64,000 nt of DNA from DATMFV01 sp035555975 (GTDB lineage: Bacteria; Verrucomicrobiota; Verrucomicrobiia; Chthoniobacterales; Chthoniobacteraceae): NCBI GenBank assembly GCA_035555975.1, contig DATMFV010000073.1, forward strand, positions 8,043 through 72,042. Reading direction: 5' to 3'. Each line of letters opens with the position of its first letter. Within the stretch, counting starts at the first letter, position 1. Under the pieces are notes generated by a model, which did not search any database, was not told the DNA's origin, and saw only the letters and a list, made by a program, of their open reading frames with translations. Both the position numbers and the translations under genes were made by a program. Below, one piece after another: positions 25,391 through 33,668 of the stretch.

Positions 25391-27052
25391 TTAATTCGCG
25401 TCGGACATGGTGGCGGAGACGACTTCGTCCACGGTGGTCATCCCGGAAAGCACTTTTCGCACCCCGTCTTCACGGAGGGTGCGCATCCCGAGTTCCCGGG
25501 CGCGTCGCCGCAGGTCGAGCGTGGAGGCTTTTTCGTTGATCATGTGGCGGACTTCGTCGTCGACGAGGAAAATCTCGAAGATCCCGAGCCGCCCCTTGTA
25601 GCCGAGGCCCCGGCACGAGTCGCAGCCGCGCCCGCGCATGACGGTCGCTTCGGTGACCTGCGAGCGTTCCAGCCGCAGGGCGCGCAGTTCCGCGTCGGTC
25701 AGTTCATGCGGTTCCTTGCACTCGGGGCAGAGCCGCCGCACCAGTCGCTGGGCGACCACGGCGCGCACGGAACTCGACACCAGGAACGGCTGCACGCCGA
25801 TGTCGACGAGACGGGCGACGGCGCTCGGCGCGTCGTTGGTATGGAGCGTGGAGAGGACGAGGTGCCCGGTCAAACTCGCGTTGATCGCGATGCTCGCGGT
25901 TTCGAGGTCTCGAATTTCCCCGATCATGATGATGTTGGGCGCCTGGCGGAGCATGGAGCGCAGCGCCGCCGGGAAGGTCATCCCGATGTCGCTGTTGACC
26001 TGGACCTGGTTGATCCCGTTGAGCTGGTATTCCACCGGGTCTTCAACGGTGATGATCTTGCGGTCGGGCTGGTTGACGTAGTTCAGGCAGCCGTAGAGCG
26101 TGGTCGTCTTCCCCGAACCGGTCGGCCCGGTGACGAGGATGATCCCGTCGGGCAGGGTGATCAGTTTCTCAAAGGTCTCCTGATCATCGCTCAGGAAGCC
26201 GAGCTGCGAAAGCCCAAGGGTCAGGCTCGACTTGTCGAGAATACGCATGACGATGCTCTCGCCGTGGTTGGTCGGCAGGGTCGAGACACGAAGGTCGATC
26301 TGCTTGGGGCCGATCCGCACCTGGATACGACCATCCTGCGGAAGGCGCTTTTCGGCGATGCTGATCGAGCCGGTCATGATCTTCAGGCGGCTGATGATGG
26401 CCGATTGCAGCTTTTTGGGCGGGTTTTGCACTTCGTGCAGCACGCCGTCGACGCGGAAGCGGATGCGGAACCGTTTTTCGAGCGGTTCGAGGTGGATGTC
26501 GCTCGCCCGCATCTTCTGCGCTTCGACCAGCAGCATCGTGACCATCCGGATGATCGGCGCGTCCCCCTCGTCCTCGGCCCCGGCGATCAAAACGCTGTCG
26601 TCGGATTGCTGGACGACGGTTTCGTCGGGGTAAAACCGTTCGATGGCGGCGTCGATCTGTTCGGGTGAGGCGCAGACCCACTCGACATCGCGGTGAAGCA
26701 GGTGGGTGATCGCGTCAAACGTGTCGAAATTGAGCGGGTCGCTCGTCGCCATCAAAAGTCCCGTGTCGTTGTTGGCGATCGGCATCACCTTGAAGCGGCG
26801 GACGTGCTCGGCATCGACGGAAAGGATCACATCGGGCGAGATGGTCACGTGCGCCAGATCGACAAACTCCATGCTGGAGTGCGCGGCGAGGGCTCTCAGG
26901 ACGTCGTCCCGCGTCAGGGCGCAGGTGTCGACCAGATAGTCGACGACGCTCTGGCCGGGAGAAACTTGGGCGGATGCTTCCTCCAGTTGGGACGGGGCGA
27001 TCAGCCCGGTGTCCAGGAGGATTTCAATTACATAATCGTCGTTATTGCTCAC
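25391..27052 (-). CDS. GspE/PilB-family assembly ATPase (copy 2)
   Basis: 553 residues. Same layout as its neighbour: N-terminal MshEN-like domain, Walker A GPTGSGKT at 309-316, AALRSMLRQAPNIIMIGEIRD, LVLSTLHTNDAPSAVARL, and two CxxC motifs (CPEC and CDSC). The N-terminal domains of the two copies differ much more than the cores, so they may receive different signals or serve different systems. First gene of the gspE-gspE-gspF unit. Confidence 0.92.
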   Translation of the reverse strand: MSNNDDYVIEILLDTGLIAPSQLEEASAQVSPGQSVVDYLVDTCALTRDDVLRALAAHSSMEFVDLAHVTISPDVILSVDAEHVRRFKVMPIANNDTGLLMATSDPLNFDTFDAITHLLHRDVEWVCASPEQIDAAIERFYPDETVVQQSDDSVLIAGAEDEGDAPIIRMVTMLLVEAQKMRASDIHLEPLEKRFRIRFRVDGVLHEVQNPPKKLQSAIISRLKIMTGSISIAEKRLPQDGRIQVRIGPKQIDLRVSTLPTNHGESIVMRILDKSSLTLGLSQLGFLSDDQETFEKLITLPDGIILVTGPTGSGKTTTLYGCLNYVNQPDRKIITVEDPVEYQLNGINQVQVNSDIGMTFPAALRSMLRQAPNIIMIGEIRDLETASIAINASLTGHLVLSTLHTNDAPSAVARLVDIGVQPFLVSSSVRAVVAQRLVRRLCPECKEPHELTDAELRALRLERSQVTEATVMRGRGCDSCRGLGYKGRLGIFEIFLVDDEVRHMINEKASTLDLRRRARELGMRTLREDGVRKVLSGMTTVDEVVSATMSDAN

Positions 27053-27200
27053 AGGGGTGGCCTTCTAAGGTGAGGGCAAAGCTAAAAGGGTGTTGCGGCG
27101 ATGTCAACGCATTGCCTTGCTTTCTCTGCCAGCAGATTGCCGGCCCGGCAAGGAATTCCCTTGGAAAGCGCGGAGCGGCTGGCGTAGAAGTAAGGCCCTC

Positions 27201-27995
27201 ATGCGTGCTTACCTCGATCTCTTGCGGCTCGTTCTTGAAGAAGGGCAGTTCAAACCCGACCGGACGGGGACCGGCACCCGGTCGGTCTTTGGAGCCCAGG
27301 CGCGGTTTGACCTGCGGCGCGGTTTTCCGCTGCTGACGACCAAGAAGGTGCACCTCAAGTCGATCATCCACGAACTCCTCTGGTTTTTGCGCGGGGAGAC
27401 CAACGTCCATTCCCTGCAGGAGGCGGGGGTGACGATCTGGGACGAATGGGCGGACGAAAGCGGCGATCTGGGCCGGGTCTACGGGGCCCAGTGGTGCGAC
27501 TGGCGGACCGGCGACGGGGGTTCCATCAACCAGATCGCGCAGGTGATCGAGCAGATCCGCACCCGGCCCGACAGCCGGCGGCTGATCGTCACGGCATGGA
27601 ACCCCGGCGAGATCGAAGGGATGAAACTCCCGCCGTGCCACGTCCTTTTCCAGTTTTACGTCCACGAAGGGGTGCTTTCGTGCCAGCTTTACCAGCGGAG
27701 CGCCGATCTTTTTCTCGGCGTGCCGTTCAACATCGCCTCGTACGCCCTTTTGACGATGATGGTGGCGCAGGTCTGCGGTTTGAAGCCGGGCGATTTTGTC
27801 CACACCTTCGGCGATCTCCACCTCTACGCCAACCACCTCGACCAGGCCCGCGAGCAGCTCTCGCGCACCCCGCGCGAACGGCCGGTGATGCGCCTGCGCC
27901 CGGAAGTGCGGGAAATCGGCGATTTCACCTTTGACGACTTCACGTTGGAGGGGTACGACCCGCACCCGGCGATCAAGGCTCCCGTCGCGGTCTGA
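27201..27995 (+). CDS. thyA: Thymidylate synthase
   Basis: 264 residues, the same length as the E. coli enzyme. It converts dUMP to dTMP using methylene-tetrahydrofolate, leaving dihydrofolate. LPPCH places the catalytic Cys at 146, as in E. coli. Other signatures are DRTGTGTRSVFG, RRLIVTAWNP, NIASYALLTMM and FGDLHLYANHLDQ. ATG 27201 is chosen because the protein then begins exactly where the family does. dihydrofolate reductase follows 12 bp later, which regenerates the cofactor. Confidence 0.97.
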   Translation: MRAYLDLLRLVLEEGQFKPDRTGTGTRSVFGAQARFDLRRGFPLLTTKKVHLKSIIHELLWFLRGETNVHSLQEAGVTIWDEWADESGDLGRVYGAQWCDWRTGDGGSINQIAQVIEQIRTRPDSRRLIVTAWNPGEIEGMKLPPCHVLFQFYVHEGVLSCQLYQRSADLFLGVPFNIASYALLTMMVAQVCGLKPGDFVHTFGDLHLYANHLDQAREQLSRTPRERPVMRLRPEVREIGDFTFDDFTLEGYDPHPAIKAPVAV

Positions 27996-28007
27996 TTTTT
28001 TTTGGGA

Positions 28008-28538
28008 ATGGTGGAAGAAAACCTCAATGTGGCTTCGCCGGGCCGGCCGGTCGTCCGGGCGATCGCGGCCATGGCCCGCAACCGGGTGATCGGCAAGGGC
28101 GGAACGATCCCGTGGCATCTCCCCGATGAACTCCGCTGGTTTAAAAAGGTGACCACCGGTCACACGATCGTGATGGGGCGCAAGACCTTTGCCTCCCTCG
28201 GCCGTCCCCTGCCCAACCGGCACAACGTCGTTCTGACGCGTCACCCGCAGGCGCACGAGTTTCCCCCGGGCGTCGCGGTGGCGGGAGAACCGGGCGAGGC
28301 CGGACCCGCTCAATGGGCGAAGCCGGGGAGCGACGTTTACGTGATCGGCGGAGCGGAAATCTACGCGCAACTCCTGCCATGGTGCGAGGAACTGATCCTG
28401 ACCCTGCTGCCGCGCGAAGTGGAGGGCGACACCTGGTTTCCGCCGTTCGAAGAGGCGTTTGAAGCGCGGGAGGTGCTGCTGGAGCATCCGGAGTTTGAGG
28501 TGCGCCGTTACGTGCGACGGAGAGGCATGTATCGTTGA
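28008..28538 (+). CDS. folA: Dihydrofolate reductase
   Basis: 176 residues. It reduces dihydrofolate to tetrahydrofolate with NADPH. Signatures are AIAAMARNRVIGKGGTIPWH, the substrate-binding Asp in LPDEL, MGRKTFASLGRPLPNR, and VYVIGGAEIYAQLLP. The N-terminus carries about 15 residues more than the usual start. It pairs with thyA, the enzyme whose product it recycles. Confidence 0.95.
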   Translation: MVEENLNVASPGRPVVRAIAAMARNRVIGKGGTIPWHLPDELRWFKKVTTGHTIVMGRKTFASLGRPLPNRHNVVLTRHPQAHEFPPGVAVAGEPGEAGPAQWAKPGSDVYVIGGAEIYAQLLPWCEELILTLLPREVEGDTWFPPFEEAFEAREVLLEHPEFEVRRYVRRRGMYR

Positions 28539-28548
28539 CGGGTTACTG

Positions 28549-28568
28549 GGCGGGCTTCCGCGCCCGCC
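28549..28568. terminator. GC-rich hairpin between folA and the LacI gene
   Basis: GGCGGGC (28549-28555) and GCCCGCC (28562-28568) form a 7-bp stem with a 6-base loop, between the converging genes. No T run follows on either side. Confidence 0.4.
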
Positions 28569-28575
28569 GTGGCGT

Positions 28576-29658
28576 TTAGCGGGACCCGGCCGGCCCCGTG
28601 GAATCCCGCACCACCAGAAGCGGCTCAATCATCCGTGAGGGGATCGTCTGGGTCATGCCGCTGACGGAAGCCGCCTGAAGCATCGCGACCGCCGCGGAGG
28701 TGCTCTGGTCGATCTGCTGGTTGACGGTGGTCAGCGGGGGATCGCCATGGCGGGCGGAATCATCAAAGCCGACCATTGATAGGTCGCCGGGCACGCGGCA
28801 CCCCCGGGTTTTGAGAAACTCGATGGCTCCGAGCGCCACATCGTCGTTGGAGGCGAGGCAGGCGGTCGCTTCCCTGAGCCGGGGGTAAAAACGGGCGGCG
28901 AGGCGGCGGCCAAATTCCCCGGCGCTTTCCAGCGTCTCGGGGAGGTCAAAGCAGATGTCGACGCATTGTTCGAAATCGAGACCGCGCCGCTCAAGGCTTC
29001 GCCGAACCCCCTGGATGCGCGCCTGGTAGGCGGTGAAGTGGTGGACGGAAAACGCGGGGGCGATCCCGAGCAGCGCCAGCCGGGTGTGGCCGAGGTCGAG
29101 CAGGTGGTCGGTGATTTTTTCGTAGGCGAGCGTCCGGTCCAGCGCGACGGAAAAGGGGAGTTCCGGCGAATGGGGATCGAGCAGAACGTACGGAATGTTG
29201 CGTTCGCGCAGGCGGGCCAAGGGCTGGAGCAGCTTTTCGGGAAAGGAGCCGACATGGATGATCCCTTCGGCGCGCATCGCCAGAAAATGTTCGATTGCCC
29301 GCACCTTGTGTTCGTATTCCCACGGGCTGAACTCCACCAGGCACCGTTTTCCCTGCTCCTTGAGGAATTTTTGAAGAAAGTAGAGCTGCGCGGTCACCTG
29401 AACATTGCGCGAGGGCGAGTTCATGAAAAAGCAGATGCCGATTAACCCGGTTCTCCCCGAACGCAACCCCCGGGCGAGCGGGCTCGGTTCGTAGCCGAGT
29501 TCCCGCGCCGCAGCCGCCACGCGGGCGCGGGTATCGACATTGACGCGCTGGTTTCCGTTCAGCGCCCGGGAGACGGTGCCGACGGCCAGGTTGACATGGC
29601 GCGCAAGGTCTTCCAGAGAGACGGGCGAGGAAAGCGGCGACAGGTTGGAATCGGACAT
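28576..29658 (-). CDS. LacI-family transcriptional regulator
   Basis: 360 residues. HTH near residues 14-35 (SLEDLARHVNLAVGTVSRAL), hinge YEPSPLARGLRSGRTGLIGI, then the ligand-binding domain with ATACLASNDDVALGAIEFL and GDLSMVGFDDSA. It diverges from the PEP-CTERM/DUF4838/pseudopilin operon; the region between holds an ATTGACA/TGTCAAT inverted repeat over a good promoter. It is therefore the likely repressor of that operon. The effector is unknown. Confidence 0.9.
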   Translation of the reverse strand: MSDSNLSPLSSPVSLEDLARHVNLAVGTVSRALNGNQRVNVDTRARVAAAARELGYEPSPLARGLRSGRTGLIGICFFMNSPSRNVQVTAQLYFLQKFLKEQGKRCLVEFSPWEYEHKVRAIEHFLAMRAEGIIHVGSFPEKLLQPLARLRERNIPYVLLDPHSPELPFSVALDRTLAYEKITDHLLDLGHTRLALLGIAPAFSVHHFTAYQARIQGVRRSLERRGLDFEQCVDICFDLPETLESAGEFGRRLAARFYPRLREATACLASNDDVALGAIEFLKTRGCRVPGDLSMVGFDDSARHGDPPLTTVNQQIDQSTSAAVAMLQAASVSGMTQTIPSRMIEPLLVVRDSTGPAGSR

Positions 29659-29690
29659 GAGGTGTTTTTGAAGGAATCCCGGTTGAGGGT

Positions 29691-29727
29691 ATTGACATCT
29701 TTCCGGGATTTCTGCTAAATTGTCAAT
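29691..29727. promoter_or_regulatory. Operator-like inverted repeat over the promoter of the LacI-linked operon
   Basis: ATTGACA (29691-29697) and TGTCAAT (29721-29727) are perfect reverse complements with a 23-bp spacer and 30 bp between centres. They cover the -35 box and the start-site region of the promoter, which is where a LacI-type repressor would act. Confidence 0.5.
29692..29721 (+). promoter_or_regulatory. Sigma-70-like promoter of the PEP-CTERM/DUF4838 operon
   Basis: TTGACA (29692-29697) and TAAATT (29716-29721) with an 18-bp spacer. The -35 box is a perfect consensus. Transcription would start near 29728, leaving a leader of about 95 bases to ATG 29824. Confidence 0.55.
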
Positions 29728-29823
29728 CGTTTGATCATCCGGTTGGTTTTCATGCTGACCTCCTGTCCGTTTCCCTGCGCCTTTGGATTTTTTTCACGTT
29801 TTCCACCCTTTTACCTCAACGCC

Positions 29824-30768
29824 ATGGAACTAAAAACCGAATTCCCCGTCGGCACCTTCAACGCCTCTTCCCGGCGTTTCCGGTGCGTCACGCCCTTCAT
29901 CTCCCTTTTTTTGCCGTGGATGCGCAATCGATTGATAATCTGGGTCGTCATTGTTTCGGGCCTGTGTGTCGCGGCTTTTTCGTCGGCACGCGCCGCGGTG
30001 ATCGACTTTGAAGATGCTGCGGACCTCGATCTTTTCAATCAGGTGACCTCGCCCACCTTCTGGTCGCGGACGGGCGCGGCGGGCCTCAATGGCGGCACCG
30101 GTTTGACCGGACCCAATTCCGGGACGCCGGGGTGGGTGATCCTTAAGACGCCGATTTCTGCCACCGCACCCGGCGTTTCAGGCGGCATGTACCTGAAACT
30201 GGCCCGGCCGACTTCCACTTCCAGCGGCTACTCCCTCCTTTTCGGCATCAGTTCCTCCGCGACCTATGTCCCCAACCTCGGGACGGTCGATGATCCTGAC
30301 CAGAATCATTTCAACGCCGCGATCCATTATACCAAGAACGACGACCCGCGCCGGTTCCGGGTGGCGGCCCAGGCTTCCAACGGCGGCGTCCTGACGACCA
30401 ACTACGGCGAGTACGGTAATCTGGACGATGGCTGGTACTATCTCTCGCTGGAGTCGACCTTCGACGCCGAGACCCAGCTCTACTCCATCAGCGTCGGGCT
30501 TTATGCCTCCAGCAACACAGGCGTTCTCGCTTCCACGCCGGTCCTGACCGCGACGATGGAGGACGTTTCGCTTCCCGGCCTGGTCGCGGCAGGCGATGCC
30601 TACCTCTTCTTCGGGATCGACGGACGTACGGAAACCCGGGGGATCAGCGCGCTCGATCGCTTTACCTATCAGGTGATCCCGGAACCTTCGCCGGTCACGC
30701 TGGCGATCATGGCCGGGTTGACGGCGCTGGCCGGTTGCCGTATGGGGAGACGCACCCGCAGGCTTTAA
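29824..30768 (+). CDS. PEP-CTERM protein, first gene of a LacI-linked module
   Basis: 314 residues from ATG 29824. The frame is open back to 29731, but that lies at the promoter. ATG 29920 would give a more standard signal peptide (LIIWVVIVSGLCVAAFSSARA). The body is beta-rich (VIDFEDAADLDLFNQ, a jelly-roll-like pattern). The C-terminus has IPEPSPVTLAIMAGLTALAG then a basic RMGRRTRR. It is probably exported and surface-attached. The DUF4838 lipoprotein gene follows 19 bp later. Confidence 0.8.
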   Translation: MELKTEFPVGTFNASSRRFRCVTPFISLFLPWMRNRLIIWVVIVSGLCVAAFSSARAAVIDFEDAADLDLFNQVTSPTFWSRTGAAGLNGGTGLTGPNSGTPGWVILKTPISATAPGVSGGMYLKLARPTSTSSGYSLLFGISSSATYVPNLGTVDDPDQNHFNAAIHYTKNDDPRRFRVAAQASNGGVLTTNYGEYGNLDDGWYYLSLESTFDAETQLYSISVGLYASSNTGVLASTPVLTATMEDVSLPGLVAAGDAYLFFGIDGRTETRGISALDRFTYQVIPEPSPVTLAIMAGLTALAGCRMGRRTRRL

Positions 30769-30787
30769 GCTGGGATCATCAAAAAAA

Positions 30788-32893
30788 ATGGATTCTTTCA
30801 CCATGTTTTATCGGACATTTTGTCGAAGCCTCTTGCTTGTGCTGGTTTTTTTCGCGGGTTGCGATCGTCCTGTTCCGGACTCCCGTCTCTCGCCGGAAAA
30901 GGAACCCGGGAGCGACAAGCTGCTGGTCGTGGACGGGGAGGCAAAAGCAGTGATCGTCGTCGGCGCGCAGGCTGGCGGGATGGAGCGCGAGGCGGCGGAA
31001 CTGCTCCAACGCTATATTGAACGCTCGACCGGCGCGAAGCTGGCGATCGTGACGGAGGGTAGCGAGGCGGAAGTCGCCTCTCCGCTGGAAAAAGTTTATG
31101 TCGGGGCGACGGCGGCGCTGGCTCGTGAAGGGGTCGATGTCACCCGGCTGGAGGAGGAGGCGTACGGGATTAAGACGACCCTCGGCGGGCTCTTCCTTTT
31201 TGGCCGGGACGAAGGGCTGGGGCATAATGTCAACCTGAACGCCCGGCGTTCCACCACGCCCCGGGGAGCCCACTGGAGCGCCTACCGCACCCCCGCAACG
31301 AAGTGGGCGGTCAATGATCTGGCGCAGGAAATCATCGGCGTCCGCTGGCTCTGGCCGGGGCCGCTCGGAACCTTTGTCCCAAAGAAGCCGACCTTGCGGG
31401 TCGCAAGCCGCAACGAAATCCGCCAGCCGCTCCTGCTGCGCCGCACCTATATGGCCAAACAACGCCTGGTGGCTCATGGCAGCGATGCACCGACTTATCT
31501 CGTCGACCTGAAGCTTCAGGAACGGCTCCAGAAGGAAGCGCGCGACTGGATGGAAGATCACCAGGCGGGAAATCGTACCGAGATCTTCTATGGTCACGCC
31601 TTTTCAGACTGGTGGGAAAAGTATGGCGCGCTCGACCCGACGCTCTTCGCCGTCCCTCCCTCGGACAGGTTCCGCCAACCTTTCCCCAATGCCAACCGCG
31701 TCAAACTGCGGCTCTCCAACCCTTCGGTACTCGACCGGATCGAGCAGGAGTACCTTGCCGCCGGAAAACCGGCCACCTGGGCGATTTCGCCCAATGACGG
31801 CAGCGGTTTCGATACCAGCGATGCCACCGCCGCGTGGGACCTTCCCCAGGGCCAGGACAAGCTGACCATCTGGCAGGCCAAGGGGCAACTGACCGCCCGG
31901 TATGTTCATTTCTGGAACCTGGTCCACGAGCGGCTGCGCAGGCACAACCCGGGGGTGAAGCTGACCGTCCTGGCTTATGGCTGCTACCGGCAGCCGCCGC
32001 CGCAGGAAGTCGACCTGAGCGCGAAGCTGATCATGGGGATCGTCAATGGCTACAAGGGGGAAGAGCCGTACGCGGCATGGAAGGGGTGGGCCGCGCGCGG
32101 GGCGGAGCTGTTGTTGCGGCCCAACTGGTGGCACGTCGGCGTCCATGTTCCCTACCTCGAGCCACGGGCACAGGGCGATTACGTCCGGTTTGCAGCGGAG
32201 CATGGGATGATCGGCTTTTCCGCGGATTCGCTCATGGGTTACTGGGCGACGCAGGGTTTGAACTACTATGTGGTCGCCCGACTGGTCGCGGACCCGAAGG
32301 TGACGCCCGACGAGGCGATCGCCGAATATACCGCCGCCTTTGGAGCGGCGGAGCCGAAGATCCGCGAATACTTCGATTACTGGATGGAACTGAGCCGGAA
32401 AGTCAACTATGCCGGAGCCATGAGCCAGCATACCGGCGACCATGCCCAGTCCAGTCTCTACCAGGAGATGGCGGTCCGGCACGGTTTTACCCGGAGCGTG
32501 CTGACGGGTAGCTTCCGCGCGATTCCCTACCTTTACGATGCAGCGACGTTTACCGTTCCGGAAAGGCTTCTGGCAGAGGCCCGCCGCCTCGCCGAAGCGG
32601 ACACCGGCAACCGTGAAGCGCTGGAGCGGGTCCGTTTCCTGGAGGATGGGCTGGCGGAATTCCGGCTGACGCGCGATCTTCTGGAGATCGGTTATCAGAT
32701 CAAGGAGAAAAAGCGCGCGGAACTGCTGCCGGAGTTTCAACGCAAAGGAGAGCAGCTCCGGAAACTGCGTGCGGAGCTGACCCCCCGGCATGTGATCTGG
32801 GGAGAGGCGCTCTATGAAAACGAAATCCGGCGCGGCGTCCCCACCACGAAGTGGGCGCTGCCCCGGTTGAAGGAGAATCTGGACGGGTTATGA
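30788..32893 (+). CDS. DUF4838-type secreted lipoprotein
   Basis: 701 residues. The signal segment ends FFAGC, a lipobox. Residues about 40-200 resemble the GH20/GH67 N-terminal beta domain, ending with EIIGVRWLWPGPLGTFVP. The central domain matches DUF4838: HAFSDWWEKYGALDPTLFA, NDGSGFDTSDATAAWD, VHFWNLVHERLRRHNPGVK, and YGCYRQPPP. The same landmarks occur in the gene at 39770, so the two are paralogues. DUF4838 proteins are thought to act on glycans, but no activity is established. The stop overlaps the pseudopilin start (ATGA). Confidence 0.8.
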   Translation: MDSFTMFYRTFCRSLLLVLVFFAGCDRPVPDSRLSPEKEPGSDKLLVVDGEAKAVIVVGAQAGGMEREAAELLQRYIERSTGAKLAIVTEGSEAEVASPLEKVYVGATAALAREGVDVTRLEEEAYGIKTTLGGLFLFGRDEGLGHNVNLNARRSTTPRGAHWSAYRTPATKWAVNDLAQEIIGVRWLWPGPLGTFVPKKPTLRVASRNEIRQPLLLRRTYMAKQRLVAHGSDAPTYLVDLKLQERLQKEARDWMEDHQAGNRTEIFYGHAFSDWWEKYGALDPTLFAVPPSDRFRQPFPNANRVKLRLSNPSVLDRIEQEYLAAGKPATWAISPNDGSGFDTSDATAAWDLPQGQDKLTIWQAKGQLTARYVHFWNLVHERLRRHNPGVKLTVLAYGCYRQPPPQEVDLSAKLIMGIVNGYKGEEPYAAWKGWAARGAELLLRPNWWHVGVHVPYLEPRAQGDYVRFAAEHGMIGFSADSLMGYWATQGLNYYVVARLVADPKVTPDEAIAEYTAAFGAAEPKIREYFDYWMELSRKVNYAGAMSQHTGDHAQSSLYQEMAVRHGFTRSVLTGSFRAIPYLYDAATFTVPERLLAEARRLAEADTGNREALERVRFLEDGLAEFRLTRDLLEIGYQIKEKKRAELLPEFQRKGEQLRKLRAELTPRHVIWGEALYENEIRRGVPTTKWALPRLKENLDGL

Positions 32894-33633
32894 AAACGAT
32901 GCCTGATCGACAAGCTGCTTTTCGCCGCGCCCCCTTTCAACAGGCGTTCACGCTGGGGGAGACATTGCTCGCAGTGGTGATCCTGGCGATTCTCCTCGCG
33001 GTGGCGATGCCGACGCTCGGGCGGCTGCGGACGCAGGCGATGGATGTCAAATGCCAGTCCAACCTCCGGTTTACGGGGATGGCGCTCATCCAGTACGCGG
33101 CCGATCACGACGGCCGCTTCCTGCCGACCAAGTTCTGGTATTCCCGGCTGAGTACGGCGGCCAGCCCGGGGATTCGCGATTACCTTGGGTCGTCGAGCAC
33201 CGCCAAGAGCACCTCGGCAGTCTATAAGGTCGACTCCGTATTGACCTGCCCGCAACTCAAGGCCGACTGTCCGGATAAGTTTCCGAACATGCTCAACCGC
33301 TGCTATTCGATGAATCAGACCGTGGTCGCCAACGATCCAAGCTACCCGGATGTCCCGGAAGCGGGGGAAAACCCGGGATCATTCCAGCGGCTGGTCAATC
33401 TTCCCGATCCGGCGCGGATGTGGATTTTTACCGATGGCGGGACGACCGACCCCGACGGGCCGGGGGAGTTTGCCACCATCGTCAGCCCTTCGTCGGTCAA
33501 GAATCTGCTCTATCCCCACCGCAGTCATCAGAACGTCGTCTTTTTTGACGGCCACCTTGAGCGCCTCTCCAGCGCGGCTTTCAATGCACCGCCCGATAAA
33601 AGAGCCTTCTGGGGCGACCGGCGTATGGAGTAG
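32890..33633 (+). CDS. Pseudopilin with H-X9-DG-like C-terminus
   Basis: 247 residues from ATG 32890, which overlaps the previous stop as ATGA. QQAFTLGETLLAVVILAILL is a prepilin-type region, with Ala before the cleavage site and Glu at mature position 5. Two Cys pairs lie in the body. The C-terminal part has LYPHRSHQNVVFFDGHLERL, the H-X9-DG-like motif. Tight coupling to the DUF4838 gene argues for a joint role at the cell envelope. Confidence 0.85.
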   Translation: MKTMPDRQAAFRRAPFQQAFTLGETLLAVVILAILLAVAMPTLGRLRTQAMDVKCQSNLRFTGMALIQYAADHDGRFLPTKFWYSRLSTAASPGIRDYLGSSSTAKSTSAVYKVDSVLTCPQLKADCPDKFPNMLNRCYSMNQTVVANDPSYPDVPEAGENPGSFQRLVNLPDPARMWIFTDGGTTDPDGPGEFATIVSPSSVKNLLYPHRSHQNVVFFDGHLERLSSAAFNAPPDKRAFWGDRRME

Positions 33634-33668
33634 GAGCCTCCGCGCCGACCGCGGCGTTGGACTCCGCT

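Noticed and set aside
23584..25539. A 651-codon open frame on the + strand opposite a gspE gene
   Set aside because: The complement encodes a complete GspE ATPase; the + frame has no signature and starts without a ribosome site.
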